Positions 21,456-31,399 of a stretch of 64,000 bases of DNA are shown here, piece by piece. The stretch is from Fusarium oxysporum f. sp. lycopersici 4287 (lineage: Eukaryota; Ascomycota; Sordariomycetes; Hypocreales; Nectriaceae). The notes beneath the pieces are model-generated. The model did not search any database. It saw only the letters and a list, made by a program, of their open reading frames with translations, and had not been told where the DNA came from. The stretch's first letter is position 1. Each line of letters begins with the position of its first letter. The DNA is taken from the NCBI RefSeq assembly GCF_000149955.1, contig NC_030992.1, forward strand, positions 1,643,073 to 1,707,072. Reading direction: 5' to 3'. The position numbers and the translations under genes are program-made.

Positions 21456-23710
21456 GCCGATGCGAAACCGGCAGTCCTTATCGAATCTGGGAGACGTGCC
21501 AGCTTGAACGCAGTATCGAATCTGAATCTGTGGGTTTCAGACCTTGGCGCATCCGACTTAACGTGAAACTCAATCTCAAGCAAAATTCTCAAAGCCACTT
21601 GGCTTCTTCGAAATTGTTTGTGACTATCCTGGTCAAAGAAACTTAATCAACACTGCTCACCGACAGTCACATGGATCGCGAATGCATCCAGACAAGATCT
21701 AGCCATAAGGTGGCGCGATGAGCGATCATGCACAACCTCCATTTGGCTTGATGAAAGCTAGGGGCTTTCAGGTGCGAATGTAACTATGAACGTACCTGAG
21801 CGTCGCGAGTGAAAATATCACTTCCGAAAAGAGTTCGCCAACAATATAAAATCGGCTGTGCACGGCTTCTGCAACTTGTGATGGTTCCGTGACTGAGACT
21901 TCAAGTTTCGCAAAGACAAGATGCGAAGAGGTTATTTTACTGTGTCAGGGAGATGTGAAATGAAAGCTGTGATGATATCGATAAGCCTGCTGGGTTAAGT
22001 TAGATCTCAGTTGGGAGAAAATTCCGCAGCCAGCCTATGGGAGATGCAGGCCCACAGGCGAAAGAAGGTGTCTCAATTTCCGTGGCTATTTTTAAACTCC
22101 GAGGATTATCCAGGCCTTCAGGGTAACCACTCTGCCACAACTAGCCTCAGGTTATTTATTAGATGAATTACCATGAACGCCTGGATGTTCTTAGAGCCGT
22201 TCGATATCAGCCGATTTCTGACGATGCGTACACACCGGTCGAGATATCGTGAGTCTCCATCAGCTGTCTTGCCCTCTGCTTCGTGGTCATATTTGCAGTT
22301 CTTATGGCGCCGAGGATCATCAGTCGGTCAGAATATAGTCCATGCCAACGTCACGTTTTCTGTAACATTGACATGTCATTACACACGCCAGCCCCAGATA
22401 ATCAAGTGTGATTTTTCCTCATCTCGGGTAAGACATGTTCTATATATCGCACTGCAATCTCGCTGGTGAATCTGATACCCATGGAGCTTTGCCAGATCTC
22501 GCCTACTTAGGCTTGTTGCATCGTTTTTACAGTCCACGAGGGAAAAAGAGTGATTGCCCCAGCAAATTTCGTATGTCAGGTAATTGTACAAACCTATATC
22601 ATCTAGAAATAACACTCTTGATCCCAGTTATTCACGTTCTGTTGCTCTTTTAAAACACCTAGACTGCTCTGGATGACTTTATCGTCGCACGTCGCATTGA
22701 CATTCAAATCCCCATCCTGCTCCGACTAGCCTCGTTCAGGTCAAATTTCGGCTTCATCTATATTCTAGGTTCTCCGGACCTCAAGAGTAAGACCAGCAAA
22801 CCCTTGCTCTGATCGAACCGTTGGCTTCTCGACTATAATCATCCACAATCACCACGAGACAAAGATCCCTAATAAGTTGGGTTGGTGATGCCGTGAGTCC
22901 CCCCTGAAGAAATCCCGTGGGTTCCTAGGTCCGAACGTTTTATTGGAGGTCCCTGAAGAAAAAAAAACCCCCGGACTAACCATCCTCCAGTGAACTACTG
23001 CTGCAAGCTCACCCACTACGACCACTAATTTCAGCATTGGGCTCCACTGTTCCGCCTAACCCGGCCTACCCTGCGAAGTAGCCCCGTTACTCGTTCTGGT
23101 TGCATTGCGTGTCCCTTTCTCCTACTGGCTGATAGGCTGTTGCTCCTTTCCATCTCATGAGAGTGGCTCCTCCTACCTTGTCCACCATCATACGGGGGAC
23201 ATTGAATATTCCGGTTCGGCGGCCCCTCTCATCTCGTCCAGTCCTTCCATATCCATTCCCTTGATCCAACTACTTTCTACTGTCTGTTATTGACAACTAT
23301 TCTATTCTGCGCTTTATATCTTCTTACTTGGCTCTATCATCGTGTTTGGCCGACTGCATCCGTTCTCGTTATCCAGCATCAATCATACACGCCTGCTCTC
23401 TTTTGCCCTTGCATTGGCCTCGCATTTGCATCCGAACGCCTTCGCCGTGACATCATTAGGGGGAGCCTCTGCAGCTACTTATCTTTGAACTCAAACCGAT
23501 AGTGAAATCCATCTTTTACCGACAACGCAAACTCTGGTTGTTTGCACCCGTGTTGTTCTCCGCCGATTCTCCCCTCCTCCCACTCGACTTACGCTTTCTG
23601 CAAATTGACCCGTCAATACCGCCAAGCTGTCTTCCCCAATCTTACTCCAGCGCACCGTCTCCTACGACGCGGCGAACAAGCCTCCGCGCCGAGGCAGCAT
23701 CTATCTCAAC
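21456..23710. other. Intergenic, 2.25 kb, with ORM promoter and leader
   Basis: This separates the divergent AIR-like and ORM genes. No supported gene. The last 500 bases are pyrimidine-rich, as expected of a fungal promoter and 5' leader. Confidence 0.45.
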
Positions 23711-24470
23711 ATGCCCGAACGAAACGCAGCGGGAGGAGCTGGGGCCCGAAGGAGGAGATCTAGCAGTATCCTCCAGGTTTACCATGAGCCTCCCGAGACT
23801 CTCGAGCAGATCAGCGACCAAGCTTCTCTGCCTAACCTCAACGCCAACTGGACAAATGCTAAAGGTATGCCTGGCCCCTTTTGCCGCGCATCTGTACCTT
23901 GCACAATAATTCCCGAGAGCCACATGCTAACGTGTAGTGCCCCTTAGGTGCCTGGACCATTCATTTCGTCCTGATCGTGTGCGCCAAAATCATATTTGAC
24001 GCCATCCCTGGTGTCTCGCAGGAGACTTCATGGACGCTTGTCAACATGTCATACATGTTTGGCTCCTACATCATGTTCCACCATGTTCGTGGCGTTCCCT
24101 TCGATTTCAACAGTGGCGCTTTTGACAACCTCAATATGTGGGAGCAAATTGACAATGGCGCGCAGTACACGCCCACCAAGAAGTTTCTTCTTGGTGTTCC
24201 GATTGCACTATTCCTCGTCAGCACCCACTATACGCATTACGACTTGACATACTTTACTATCAACTTATTGGCTGTCCTGGGAGTCGTCATCCCCAAGCTA
24301 CCCTTTGTATGTTGCCGTGCCATCCCTCTATTTGTTTGCGTCTCTGCACCTATGACATGTACCCTTGGTTTTGTTTACACAACATACTTTCTCATGGGCG
24401 TCATATGCTAACACAAGCCCAGAGCCACCGAATGCGATTTGGGCTTTTCTCAGGTCCACCGGAGGAATAG
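23711..24470 (+). CDS. ORM1: Orm/ORMDL family protein, negative regulator of serine palmitoyltransferase
   Basis: Exons 23711-23864, 23948-24306 and 24423-24470 splice to 186 residues. The N-terminus has an Arg-rich/Ser motif (RRRRSSSILQVYHEPPETLE), equivalent to the phosphorylated region of yeast Orm1/2. The family core follows: NLNANWTNAKGAWTIHFVLI, DAIPGVSQETSWTLVNMSYM, FHHVRGVPFDFNSGAFDNL, WEQIDNGAQYTPTKKFL and THYDLTYFTINLLAVLGVVI. It ends in PKLPFSHRMRFGLFSGPPEE. It has four predicted membrane segments in the ER. Orm proteins inhibit serine palmitoyltransferase, and phosphorylation of the N-terminal serines relieves inhibition when sphingolipids fall. The last exon has only 16 codons but supplies the conserved C-terminus. 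Confidence 0.95.
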
Positions 24471-25221
24471 GAGACCGAATAGGGAGCAGAAACAGAAGCA
24501 GAAGCAAAATAACTACCGTGGGACCGATTTGCTGTATTAGTATCAGGGGCGTTAGGGTAAGATTATCTTTGGCGAGAAAGAGAATTGGGGGATTGCGAAA
24601 AATAAGAAGAGGTCGAGGTTGTGCAACTTGATAGCGAGCAGTATTTATAACGCGGCTGGTGAGCAGAGTGTTCGGTCGTTCAGCGGTAGCTTCAAAACAG
24701 CAATTGGATTTGGACATCGGCATATTTCTCAACAGTTTTCCATCCCTTGTTCCACTCGATGTTCGCTCCTCATCTATTACCCTTCGGTTGACCCGCCTCT
24801 TACACTGGCAGGATGTCGATCGGCTCCTCCGTGTTGACGGGGAACGCTCATAAATATGAAGTCATTGGACTGTCCTCAAGCATAAACGAGTGCTTACCGC
24901 CTCATGGAGTCTTGATCATACGAGGAGGCAAGCCCAGAGATGATTCCATGGCGAGATGGCGTTCCGTTACCCAGGCAATTGGCTTCTCCTGTCGTATCTC
25001 GGAGTCATATTTGCAGTCAAGTAAATGAGCACAAGTTCCCCTCTTTGCAAAGATCATTGACAGCGTACCAAGTATAAATCAAGGACCTGGTCCCGGCTGC
25101 TTTCATCTTCCTGGGAGTTCTTCAGCTTCCTTAGTTATCAAAGCATACTCCAAGGGAAGTTCTCCGCTCCCCTTTTCGTCGACCTTTTGTTTCAAAACAT
25201 TGCACCACATCAACATCAAGC
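24471..25221. other. Intergenic, 750 bp
   Basis: This holds the ORM 3' flank and the promoter of the repetitive secreted protein. Nothing is recognised except a TATA-like site at 25073. Confidence 0.5.
25073..25079 (+). promoter_or_regulatory. TATA-box candidate
   Basis: TATAAAT lies about 145 bases before the start codon of the secreted repetitive protein, followed by a pyrimidine-rich leader. The TATA-type promoter fits a regulated, highly expressed gene. Confidence 0.35.
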
Positions 25222-26691
25222 ATGAGATACAACGCTTTTGCCTTCATGGCCCTCGTCAACGGCCTCGCTCAGGCCAATCGTTTCGACTGGCAGAGCGAGT
25301 CCAAGGCTGATGTTGCCAAGCACGAGCACAAGAACGCTGCCGACCCTGTTTTTAAGGTGGAGGTGAACGAGGGTCACCGTGCTGGCAACAAGGGTCAAGT
25401 TGAGGTTGGGAAATTAAAGAAGGAGGAGGAGAAAGCTGAGGAAGAGGCCAAAAAGCTGGAGGAGAAGCTGCAGAAGAAAGAGGACGAGCTTGAGCTCAAG
25501 GCTGCCCAGGCTAGAGGGAGCCGCCATCACCGCCACACCCACTCGTCATACTCCCCTGATCCTACCTACAATCCTGTCACCAGAACTACTGGATATCATC
25601 GCCATCACTCAGGGCACCTCCAAAAGGGTCCCTACACACTTGACGGAGAGAAATTCGACTATATCCATAAACCAAAGGTTCACTTCCACACCTCTTACAC
25701 CACCCACGCACCCACTCTCAGTCCTGGATGTGTCGGTGACAAGTGTGCTCGTAAGCCTTGCAAAGAATGTAATGGCAACTGGGCACAGCCTGGCTGCTGG
25801 CACTGCAAGGCCCATGGAGCCACTGGTGAGGAGGTTGCTGAACAGGCAGCGAAAACCACCAAGCATGCTCCTGAAGAAACCAAGGCCAAAGAGGAGGAGG
25901 AGGATAAAAAGGAGAAGGATCCTTACGCAAAGACATACACGCATGGAGACAAGACTGTCATTGTTCCTAAGGAGACCAAGGCCCCTGAAGCTACTCGGCC
26001 TGAAGCTCCTCAGATTGAACAACCTCATAAAGAGGGCCCCAAGGTCATTGTCATCGAGGAGCCCAAGAAGAAGCCTGAGGAGGAGAAGAAGCTTGAAGAG
26101 AAGAAAGAGGAGAAAAAGAAGTACCCCGATGAGAAACCCAAGCATGAGTACCCCAAGGAGGAGCCCAAGCATGAGTACCCCAAGGAGGAGCCCAAGCATG
26201 AGTACCCCAAGGGGAAGCCCAAGAAGGAGGACATCTGTGACAAGGTCCATCATCATGGCCAGCCCAGCATCTGTGACAAGATCAAGCATCAGCACCATAA
26301 GGTCGACGAGCCTAAGAAGGAGAACATCTGTTCCAAGCCCAAGGGCTGCCATCCCCATCATCAGGCTCCTGCTCCCGCTCCTGCTCCTGCTCCTCACCAT
26401 GAAGTGAAACTTGTCCCCGCTCCCGTCCCAGCTCCTCATTACCCCGAGCAGAAGCCTGAGATTCAGCCTGCCCCTATTCCAGCTTCAGCTCCCCAACAGC
26501 CTGAGCAGAAGCCTGGAGAGGTTCAGCCGGCTCCAGCCCCTGCTCAACCCGAAGGAGCCAAGCCCGAAGAAGGCAAGCACGGCAATGCTCCCTCAATTCC
26601 CATAACAGTCCCCAAATCCGGAGCCACCTACAACCGCGTCTCTGTTGGCATCGCCGTCTTTGCAGGTATTGCCAGCATGATGCTTCTGTGA
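25222..26691 (+). CDS. Secreted, probably GPI-anchored, repetitive low-complexity protein (489 aa)
   Basis: The ATG (AAGCATGAG) opens a signal peptide (MRYNAFAFMALVNGLAQA) with likely cleavage before NRFDW. Next comes a Lys/Glu coiled coil (about residues 70-97). A His/Thr/Tyr-rich segment follows, then a Cys cluster (about 170-195: CVGDKCARKPCKEC, then a CWHC pair). After that comes a long KE/PK-rich region with three 9-residue units KHEYPKEEP (DNA 26137-26218). Two ICDK motifs and a proline/alanine tract (PAPAPAPAP) come next. The C-terminus is hydrophobic (VGIAVFAGIASMMLL), preceded by small residues, which fits a GPI-attachment signal. I do not recognise a family. It is probably a cell-wall or surface protein; the Cys/His content could bind metal, which is inference. 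Confidence 0.75.
   Translation: MRYNAFAFMALVNGLAQANRFDWQSESKADVAKHEHKNAADPVFKVEVNEGHRAGNKGQVEVGKLKKEEEKAEEEAKKLEEKLQKKEDELELKAAQARGSRHHRHTHSSYSPDPTYNPVTRTTGYHRHHSGHLQKGPYTLDGEKFDYIHKPKVHFHTSYTTHAPTLSPGCVGDKCARKPCKECNGNWAQPGCWHCKAHGATGEEVAEQAAKTTKHAPEETKAKEEEEDKKEKDPYAKTYTHGDKTVIVPKETKAPEATRPEAPQIEQPHKEGPKVIVIEEPKKKPEEEKKLEEKKEEKKKYPDEKPKHEYPKEEPKHEYPKEEPKHEYPKGKPKKEDICDKVHHHGQPSICDKIKHQHHKVDEPKKENICSKPKGCHPHHQAPAPAPAPAPHHEVKLVPAPVPAPHYPEQKPEIQPAPIPASAPQQPEQKPGEVQPAPAPAQPEGAKPEEGKHGNAPSIPITVPKSGATYNRVSVGIAVFAGIASMMLL
26137..26218 (+). repeat. 27-bp tandem repeat encoding KHEYPKEEP
   Basis: Three near-identical 27-bp units lie inside the secreted protein gene. The last unit has GGG replacing GAG. 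Repeat number could vary between strains. Confidence 0.85.
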
Positions 26692-27452
26692 GCTTCAAGT
26701 TTAGTCTTGTATGAAAGTGCGCTGAACGAAGCACCACTGAAACGGATACGTTGGAAGCGGGAAGATGGTGTTTATCAAAAATTGGTGTTATGTCCGCAAG
26801 ATCTTTGGAATAAGGCCTTTGAGATTATCTTTAAATTCATAGATGACTAGTAGCTTTCAATTGATCGTCCCCTCCTTTTGTTTCACTTCTCTCACATCAT
26901 GATAAGAATAACACCCACCGACTGCTCGTTTACCAGCGGGAATTTAGTCGGAGTAAGGATCGGATCGAGAGACATACCGCCGACCTGATGCTTTGTCATT
27001 CCAAGCTGACGTCAATGTACCAACCTCCACTACCACCTAGTGCGGGGGAGGATCTCCTGGAAGCCCTGGAGGCGGCGACCTCTACCACTATGGCATATTC
27101 CCGTTAAGGAAAGGCACGATTTCGACCATCTCATAGATCGTAGGGATTATAGAATCTGAAATATAGTCTTTATTGGAGACATGACATTTAAATATCATGA
27201 GCCAGATAATATAAAAGCTGTTAAACCATGAAGTCGTGCTCCTGTTATCTCGGCCTTCATTTCCCGGCTGGCTGTAGTTTGAACCGGTCTTGCTGCGCTC
27301 TGTACATCTGGCAGAACCCCCTCCTTCGTGGTCATTTTTATCTCCGAGCTACAGTACCGAAGATCAATGTATAAAACAACGCCTTCAGGTTTCTTTTATT
27401 TCCTCTGACATCCGAGGCCATCATAAAACATTCTACTCGCAATCAAGCCAAG
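26692..27452. other. Intergenic, 760 bp, with O-methyltransferase promoter
   Basis: No gene is seen. A TATAAAA at 27370-27376 lies 77 bases before the O-methyltransferase start codon. Confidence 0.5.
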
Positions 27453-28323
27453 ATGAAAGACAACAGCACTCCTCTTTATACTTCACCCCAGCTGGGCCAA
27501 AAAGTTACTGACTACGCAGAGCAACACTCGACGCCGTTACCTAAGCACATTAGTGATTACCATGCGGATATCTCTGCCAACAGAGAGGATTCTTATTATA
27601 TGAGCTCTATTTTTCAGTCTCAATATAATACCTTTCTTGCAAAATCTATTCGTGCTACAAGGGGTAGGTCAAGATACCTTAACATGGAACTGGATTCCTT
27701 GAGGCTTTTCTCATCAGCCAGGAGAACCAATACTGATCACCATTCAATAGTTCTAGAAATCGGTGTCTATGTTGGCTTCTCTGCCCTCGTCTGGGCTGAC
27801 GCTGTAGGACCGAGTGGACTTGTGACTGGCTTGGAGTTCGAGCCTGAGTACGCCGAATTATCCAAGAAGGCTTTCGCAGCAAACGGAGTCGATAATGTTG
27901 AGATCCTCGTCGGCCCTGCTTCCGAGTCGTGAGTTATTCATATATGTATCATTTTACAACCCAAATTACTGATAGTCGAATAGTTTACCAAAACTCAACC
28001 CCACCGAGCCCTATGATCTTGTTTTCATCGATGCAGATAAGACTGGCTATCCCGGATACTTGAAGCAACTGCTCGAGTTGTCGAAGCCTGGTAACTCGAG
28101 CAGAATCCTTCGGCCAGGTGCTCTCATCGTCTCAGATAATGTGCTGCGCCGAGGGTTGGTTGCAGACGACAAAGCGCTGGGTGACGACGAGCTCAAAGGC
28201 GATCAATTGAAGAACGTTTTAGCTGTGAGACAGTTCAATGATCTGGCACTGCAGAGCCCACGACTTGAGACATTTGTTCTGCCGTTGTGGGATGGCGTCA
28301 ATGTTTCCCGTCTTCTTGATTAG
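27453..28323 (+). CDS. SAM-dependent O-methyltransferase, caffeoyl-CoA (class I, cation-dependent) type
   Basis: Exons 27453-27663, 27751-27928 and 27984-28323 join to 242 residues, the usual length for this family. The product has LPKHISDYHADI, the pre-motif SIRATR, motif I VLEIGVYVGFSALVWADAVG (about residues 71-90), an acidic loop GLEFEPEYAELSKKAF, motif DLVFIDADKTGYPGYL with the metal-binding Asp residues, and DNVLRRGLV. It ends VLPLWDGVNVSRLLD, typical of the family. These enzymes methylate catechol-like hydroxyls using SAM and a divalent cation. The real substrate is unknown. No polyketide synthase, NRPS or P450 gene lies nearby, so it is not part of an obvious metabolite cluster. Confidence 0.85.
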
Positions 28324-28592
28324 TGGTAGCACTGTCTCGACTGGAGGACAATCAGGATGGTATATGGTTATATATATATTAGGGTTAAATAAGTACAAAG
28401 GCAATAAAAAAACATCGTCGTGACATATCCTAGGCTGGTATCGTCTCCATTGATCTTCACACTTCATGATCTCGTATTTGGAAACCCATGTCTGGGCATT
28501 GGTATATTCCAAATCTCGTTATTACACCCCTTCTTCTGATTGGCGGTAAGTGATTGATCACGACAAACACTATCGAAACGTAAATTGATTAA

Positions 28593-29309
28593 TTAGTAGC
28601 GGGTGGGAGAAGAGTTGTAGGCTGCCATCTTCTTGTTCTCGCGGTTGCGGCGGCGGCGGCCAGAACAGCAGGTGACGAAGACGGCGATAGTGCCAATAAG
28701 ACAGAGAATAGCTGCGGCGAGGACGAGCCAGATACCGACAGACCAGCGAGCACTGGCAGAGGTGTCTCGGTTGATACGTCGTCTGACAATGGAAAATCCA
28801 GCGAAGTCACAAGCCAGGGCAATGATAGTAACGAAGAAGGCCAGGAGTGAAACAAGCGTAGACATGAGGGAGCCAAAGATGCCGGCACCGAGAGCCAGAA
28901 GGAAGGCAATGAAGCAAAGCCCAGCACCAATAGGATGCAGGACCATGACATAGGTTAGGGCCTTTGCAGTGTCTGAGCCAGCATTGGAGAAGTTGGTGCC
29001 GGCGACAGCATTGGAAGGGTCGTAGCCAATGCGAGCGCTTGTACAACTATCGCTGTGGGTTATTAGACGACGAAATCAGACACGGCGTGTTCAAGTGTTA
29101 TGAACTTACCTCCCGCTGCTTCTTGTGACACAATACCCAAAAGTTCCAAAATTTACCCCATTTCCTCCTCGAGAGTTGCCGTTCAAGTTGACCTTGAGGA
29201 GGGCTATGTCATTGACAACAGGAGCTGTAATGCTCACGACAATGAGCATGACTGTTGCTGCCAAGAGAAAAAAGGCACCGATATGGTGGATGAATCGTCC
29301 CAGACCCAT
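28593..29309 (-). CDS. SUR7/PalI family four-span membrane protein
   Basis: Exon 1 (29309-29110) and exon 2 (29052-28593) join across a GTAAGT...CACAG intron, giving 219 residues. The ATG at 29309 starts MGLGRFIHHIGAFFLLAATV, the first membrane helix. An extracellular loop has a G...N-rich stretch and Cys (FGTFGYCVTRSSG, DSCTSARIGYD). Three more helices follow (VMVLHPIGAGLCFIAFLLAL; STLVSLLAFFVTIIALACDF; WSVGIWLVLAAAILCLIGTI). The tail has a Cys-Cys-basic motif (VTCCSGRRRRNREN) and ends AYNSSPTRY. SUR7/PalI proteins act at the plasma membrane in eisosome/MCC patches or in ambient pH sensing. The exact orthologue is not clear. It is convergent with the methyltransferase gene. Confidence 0.8.
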
Positions 29310-30205
29310 TTTGATGGCTATGGTGTGGTTTGGAAGTAGTGGTAGTGTTGAGCGTCTTCTACTCAAGTATTGTAGGAAATTATGCAGTTATTAAAAGGAA
29401 ACGAATCCGCTTGCCGATTAGAAGTGATGTAAAACAATACGAAAATAAAAGGCAAGAAACCGAGAGAAGCAGGCCAAGATATATAGTCATTCAGGTCGTA
29501 TGAGGGTTCCCGTGTCATGGATTCGTGGAGCCAATGCCAGGAACCAACATTGTGCAGAGTCGTTACGTGAGACGTCATCACCAAGCCCTGTTCCAGGTCT
29601 CGAGTGTGCCGAAATCCGCCATGATCAAAGCCAAGACAGGCTATATCGTGGTATAGCATCCTCGTCGCAAGAAGCCGTCTCTACTACGTAGTGACGTAGA
29701 GTTGGTGGCTTTGGCCGAATCGTGGCTCATCTACCGGGGTGTGGGCCGCCCCGAATTTCTTGATTCGGGTCTCTTTTGTGTCAATTAGATCAATCTTGGC
29801 CCTCTGACCCTGCATTTCAGACCAGACTAACCCACCCGGGTCAGATCATATCAAGATCCTTGTTTGGAAGCTTTGCTTGTTTCTTTTCCCAATTAGCGTC
29901 ACACGTATTCTTGGCGTGAACTGTAATGTGGTTCTGAAAAGCAGGTGGGTGAATACTAGACATGAATACGACGAGGAGAAATCGCTTGTTAGACTACTCG
30001 GTGAACCCCGTTCTCTGTCTAGCTGCCTGTGCATGCATGTGTAATCTTTTCTCCCTGTCGTGCGCTGCATATTGCGATAACTAGTCAAGATCTGCGCTAC
30101 GCAGAGAAAGAAGCGAACCGTCAACATGGCTGAGTTAATAAGGTGGAGAATCGTAGAAATGTGTTGCGCAAGTGCCGCCTAAGCCTTGGGCAATGAAGCT
30201 GAGAT
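29310..30205. other. Intergenic, 0.9 kb
   Basis: This holds the promoter of the SUR7-like gene and the 3' flank of the RRM-like gene. No coding or repeat signal is seen. Confidence 0.5.
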
Positions 30206-31030
30206 TCAAGTGTCTTGGTCTTCAGAAGTGGTACGCGTCTCTTGCTCAGATTGCCGGCGGTGTTGCATACGCCGACGCTCCCATTCTCCCACTGCCCGCG
30301 GCACTGGCTCTCTAGGCGGTGTTTTTATCTTCGTTGGAATCCAATTGCGGGTTTGCACTCTGTCAATCTTTCTGGAATCCATTGTTGTTTCTTTGCCGAA
30401 ATCAATGGCCCAATGGCTCAAGCCCTTGGCTGCGATACTATTAGGGAGCGACTGTCGCAGAGTTGTTGAAGCAAGAGTCCTATTTTCTGTGACAAAGTCT
30501 GGCCAGACTCTCGCGAGAAACGAGCTTGAGCTGCCATTATGATTATATGCGGGAGACTCCGTTATTTCGATGACAAATTTGGTGTCTTCTGGGTTGGAAG
30601 GTTGCGAAGGCTGCTTTTCAAAACGCGGTTTTAGCCCGTCCACTTTCACAGCAGACCTTGGCTCCTTGCAGGATGAAGGAACAGTAATGTTGACTGGGCT
30701 TGAACAGACGGCTTTGGCGGCAGCTTCACTTTCTTTCATCAGTGATATGAAGGCAGAACCTTGACCCTACAGTTAACATAGTCAGCGAAAACAGCTAGTA
30801 TCCGCACAGTTCGAAATCAGCCATACCGGCATGAGTTTGAAGAACTCTACTGGGCCATATTGTTCAAGCGCTCTCAGGACAGAGCGCCTCTCAGCAAAAT
30901 TGACTGGCGCGGGCGAGACGTAGAGACGTATAGAGCGCTTCCCGATTTCTACATTCTTGAGATGAGTCGTAGCCAGACGCTCAGCTTTCGCGGATAATTG
31001 GGCTGCTCTGTAGGTTTTCGAAGCAGACAT
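30206..31030 (-). CDS. Uncharacterised protein with N-terminal RRM-like fold (254 aa)
   Basis: Exon 1 (31030-30827) and exon 2 (30766-30206) join across a GTATGG...CTGTAG intron. Residues about 33-85 look like an RRM: an RNP2-like strand SIRLYVSPAP, helix RRSVLRALEQYG, strand PVEFFKLM and an RNP1-like strand GQGSAFISLM. The junction restores the continuous strand. The remainder is less defined, with SFLARVWPDFVTENRT, a basic stretch GEWERRRMQHRRQSEQE and an acidic/Thr tail. There may be a mitochondrial presequence (MSASKTYRAAQLSAKAERLA is basic and acid-poor), which is inference. I know no named orthologue. It is divergent from MED1, sharing 369 bp. Confidence 0.7.
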
Positions 31031-31399
31031 GTTGATGTGGTCCTCGGAGTTGGTGAAGTGAAGAATTCAATGTTAAGGAAATGATCCACTACATTTCATA
31101 TTCAATTTGTAGCTCGACTTTTCCTCCACTATCGGCTCGGCTTCGGTGGGGCCGGACTGCAACTCAGGTACAGCCAGAGCTCTCACTATTGGATCCATCT
31201 TTGTTGCTTTCAACCTACAGCTCCAAACATTTCGACCCGAACGAGAGCGACGTGTTGTTAATCCCCAGGTTCCTTGTCACGTCTCCGAGTCATCGCTGAA
31301 AGTGTGACTTGCCTGTTGACACGCCGCATTTTACATCCTCCTCACATAAGAGACACAACTCTATTCGCGCCCTCACAAGAGGGCATCATCACTTTCGCG
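31031..31399. promoter_or_regulatory. Divergent promoter region of RRM-like gene and MED1
   Basis: This 369-bp region lies between two divergent start codons and is rich in pyrimidine tracts. No specific element is assigned. Confidence 0.4.

Noticed and set aside
27453..28323. O-methyltransferase as a member of a secondary-metabolite cluster
   Set aside because: The neighbours are Orm, a surface protein, SUR7-like and Mediator genes. No backbone synthase, P450, transporter or cluster regulator is present.
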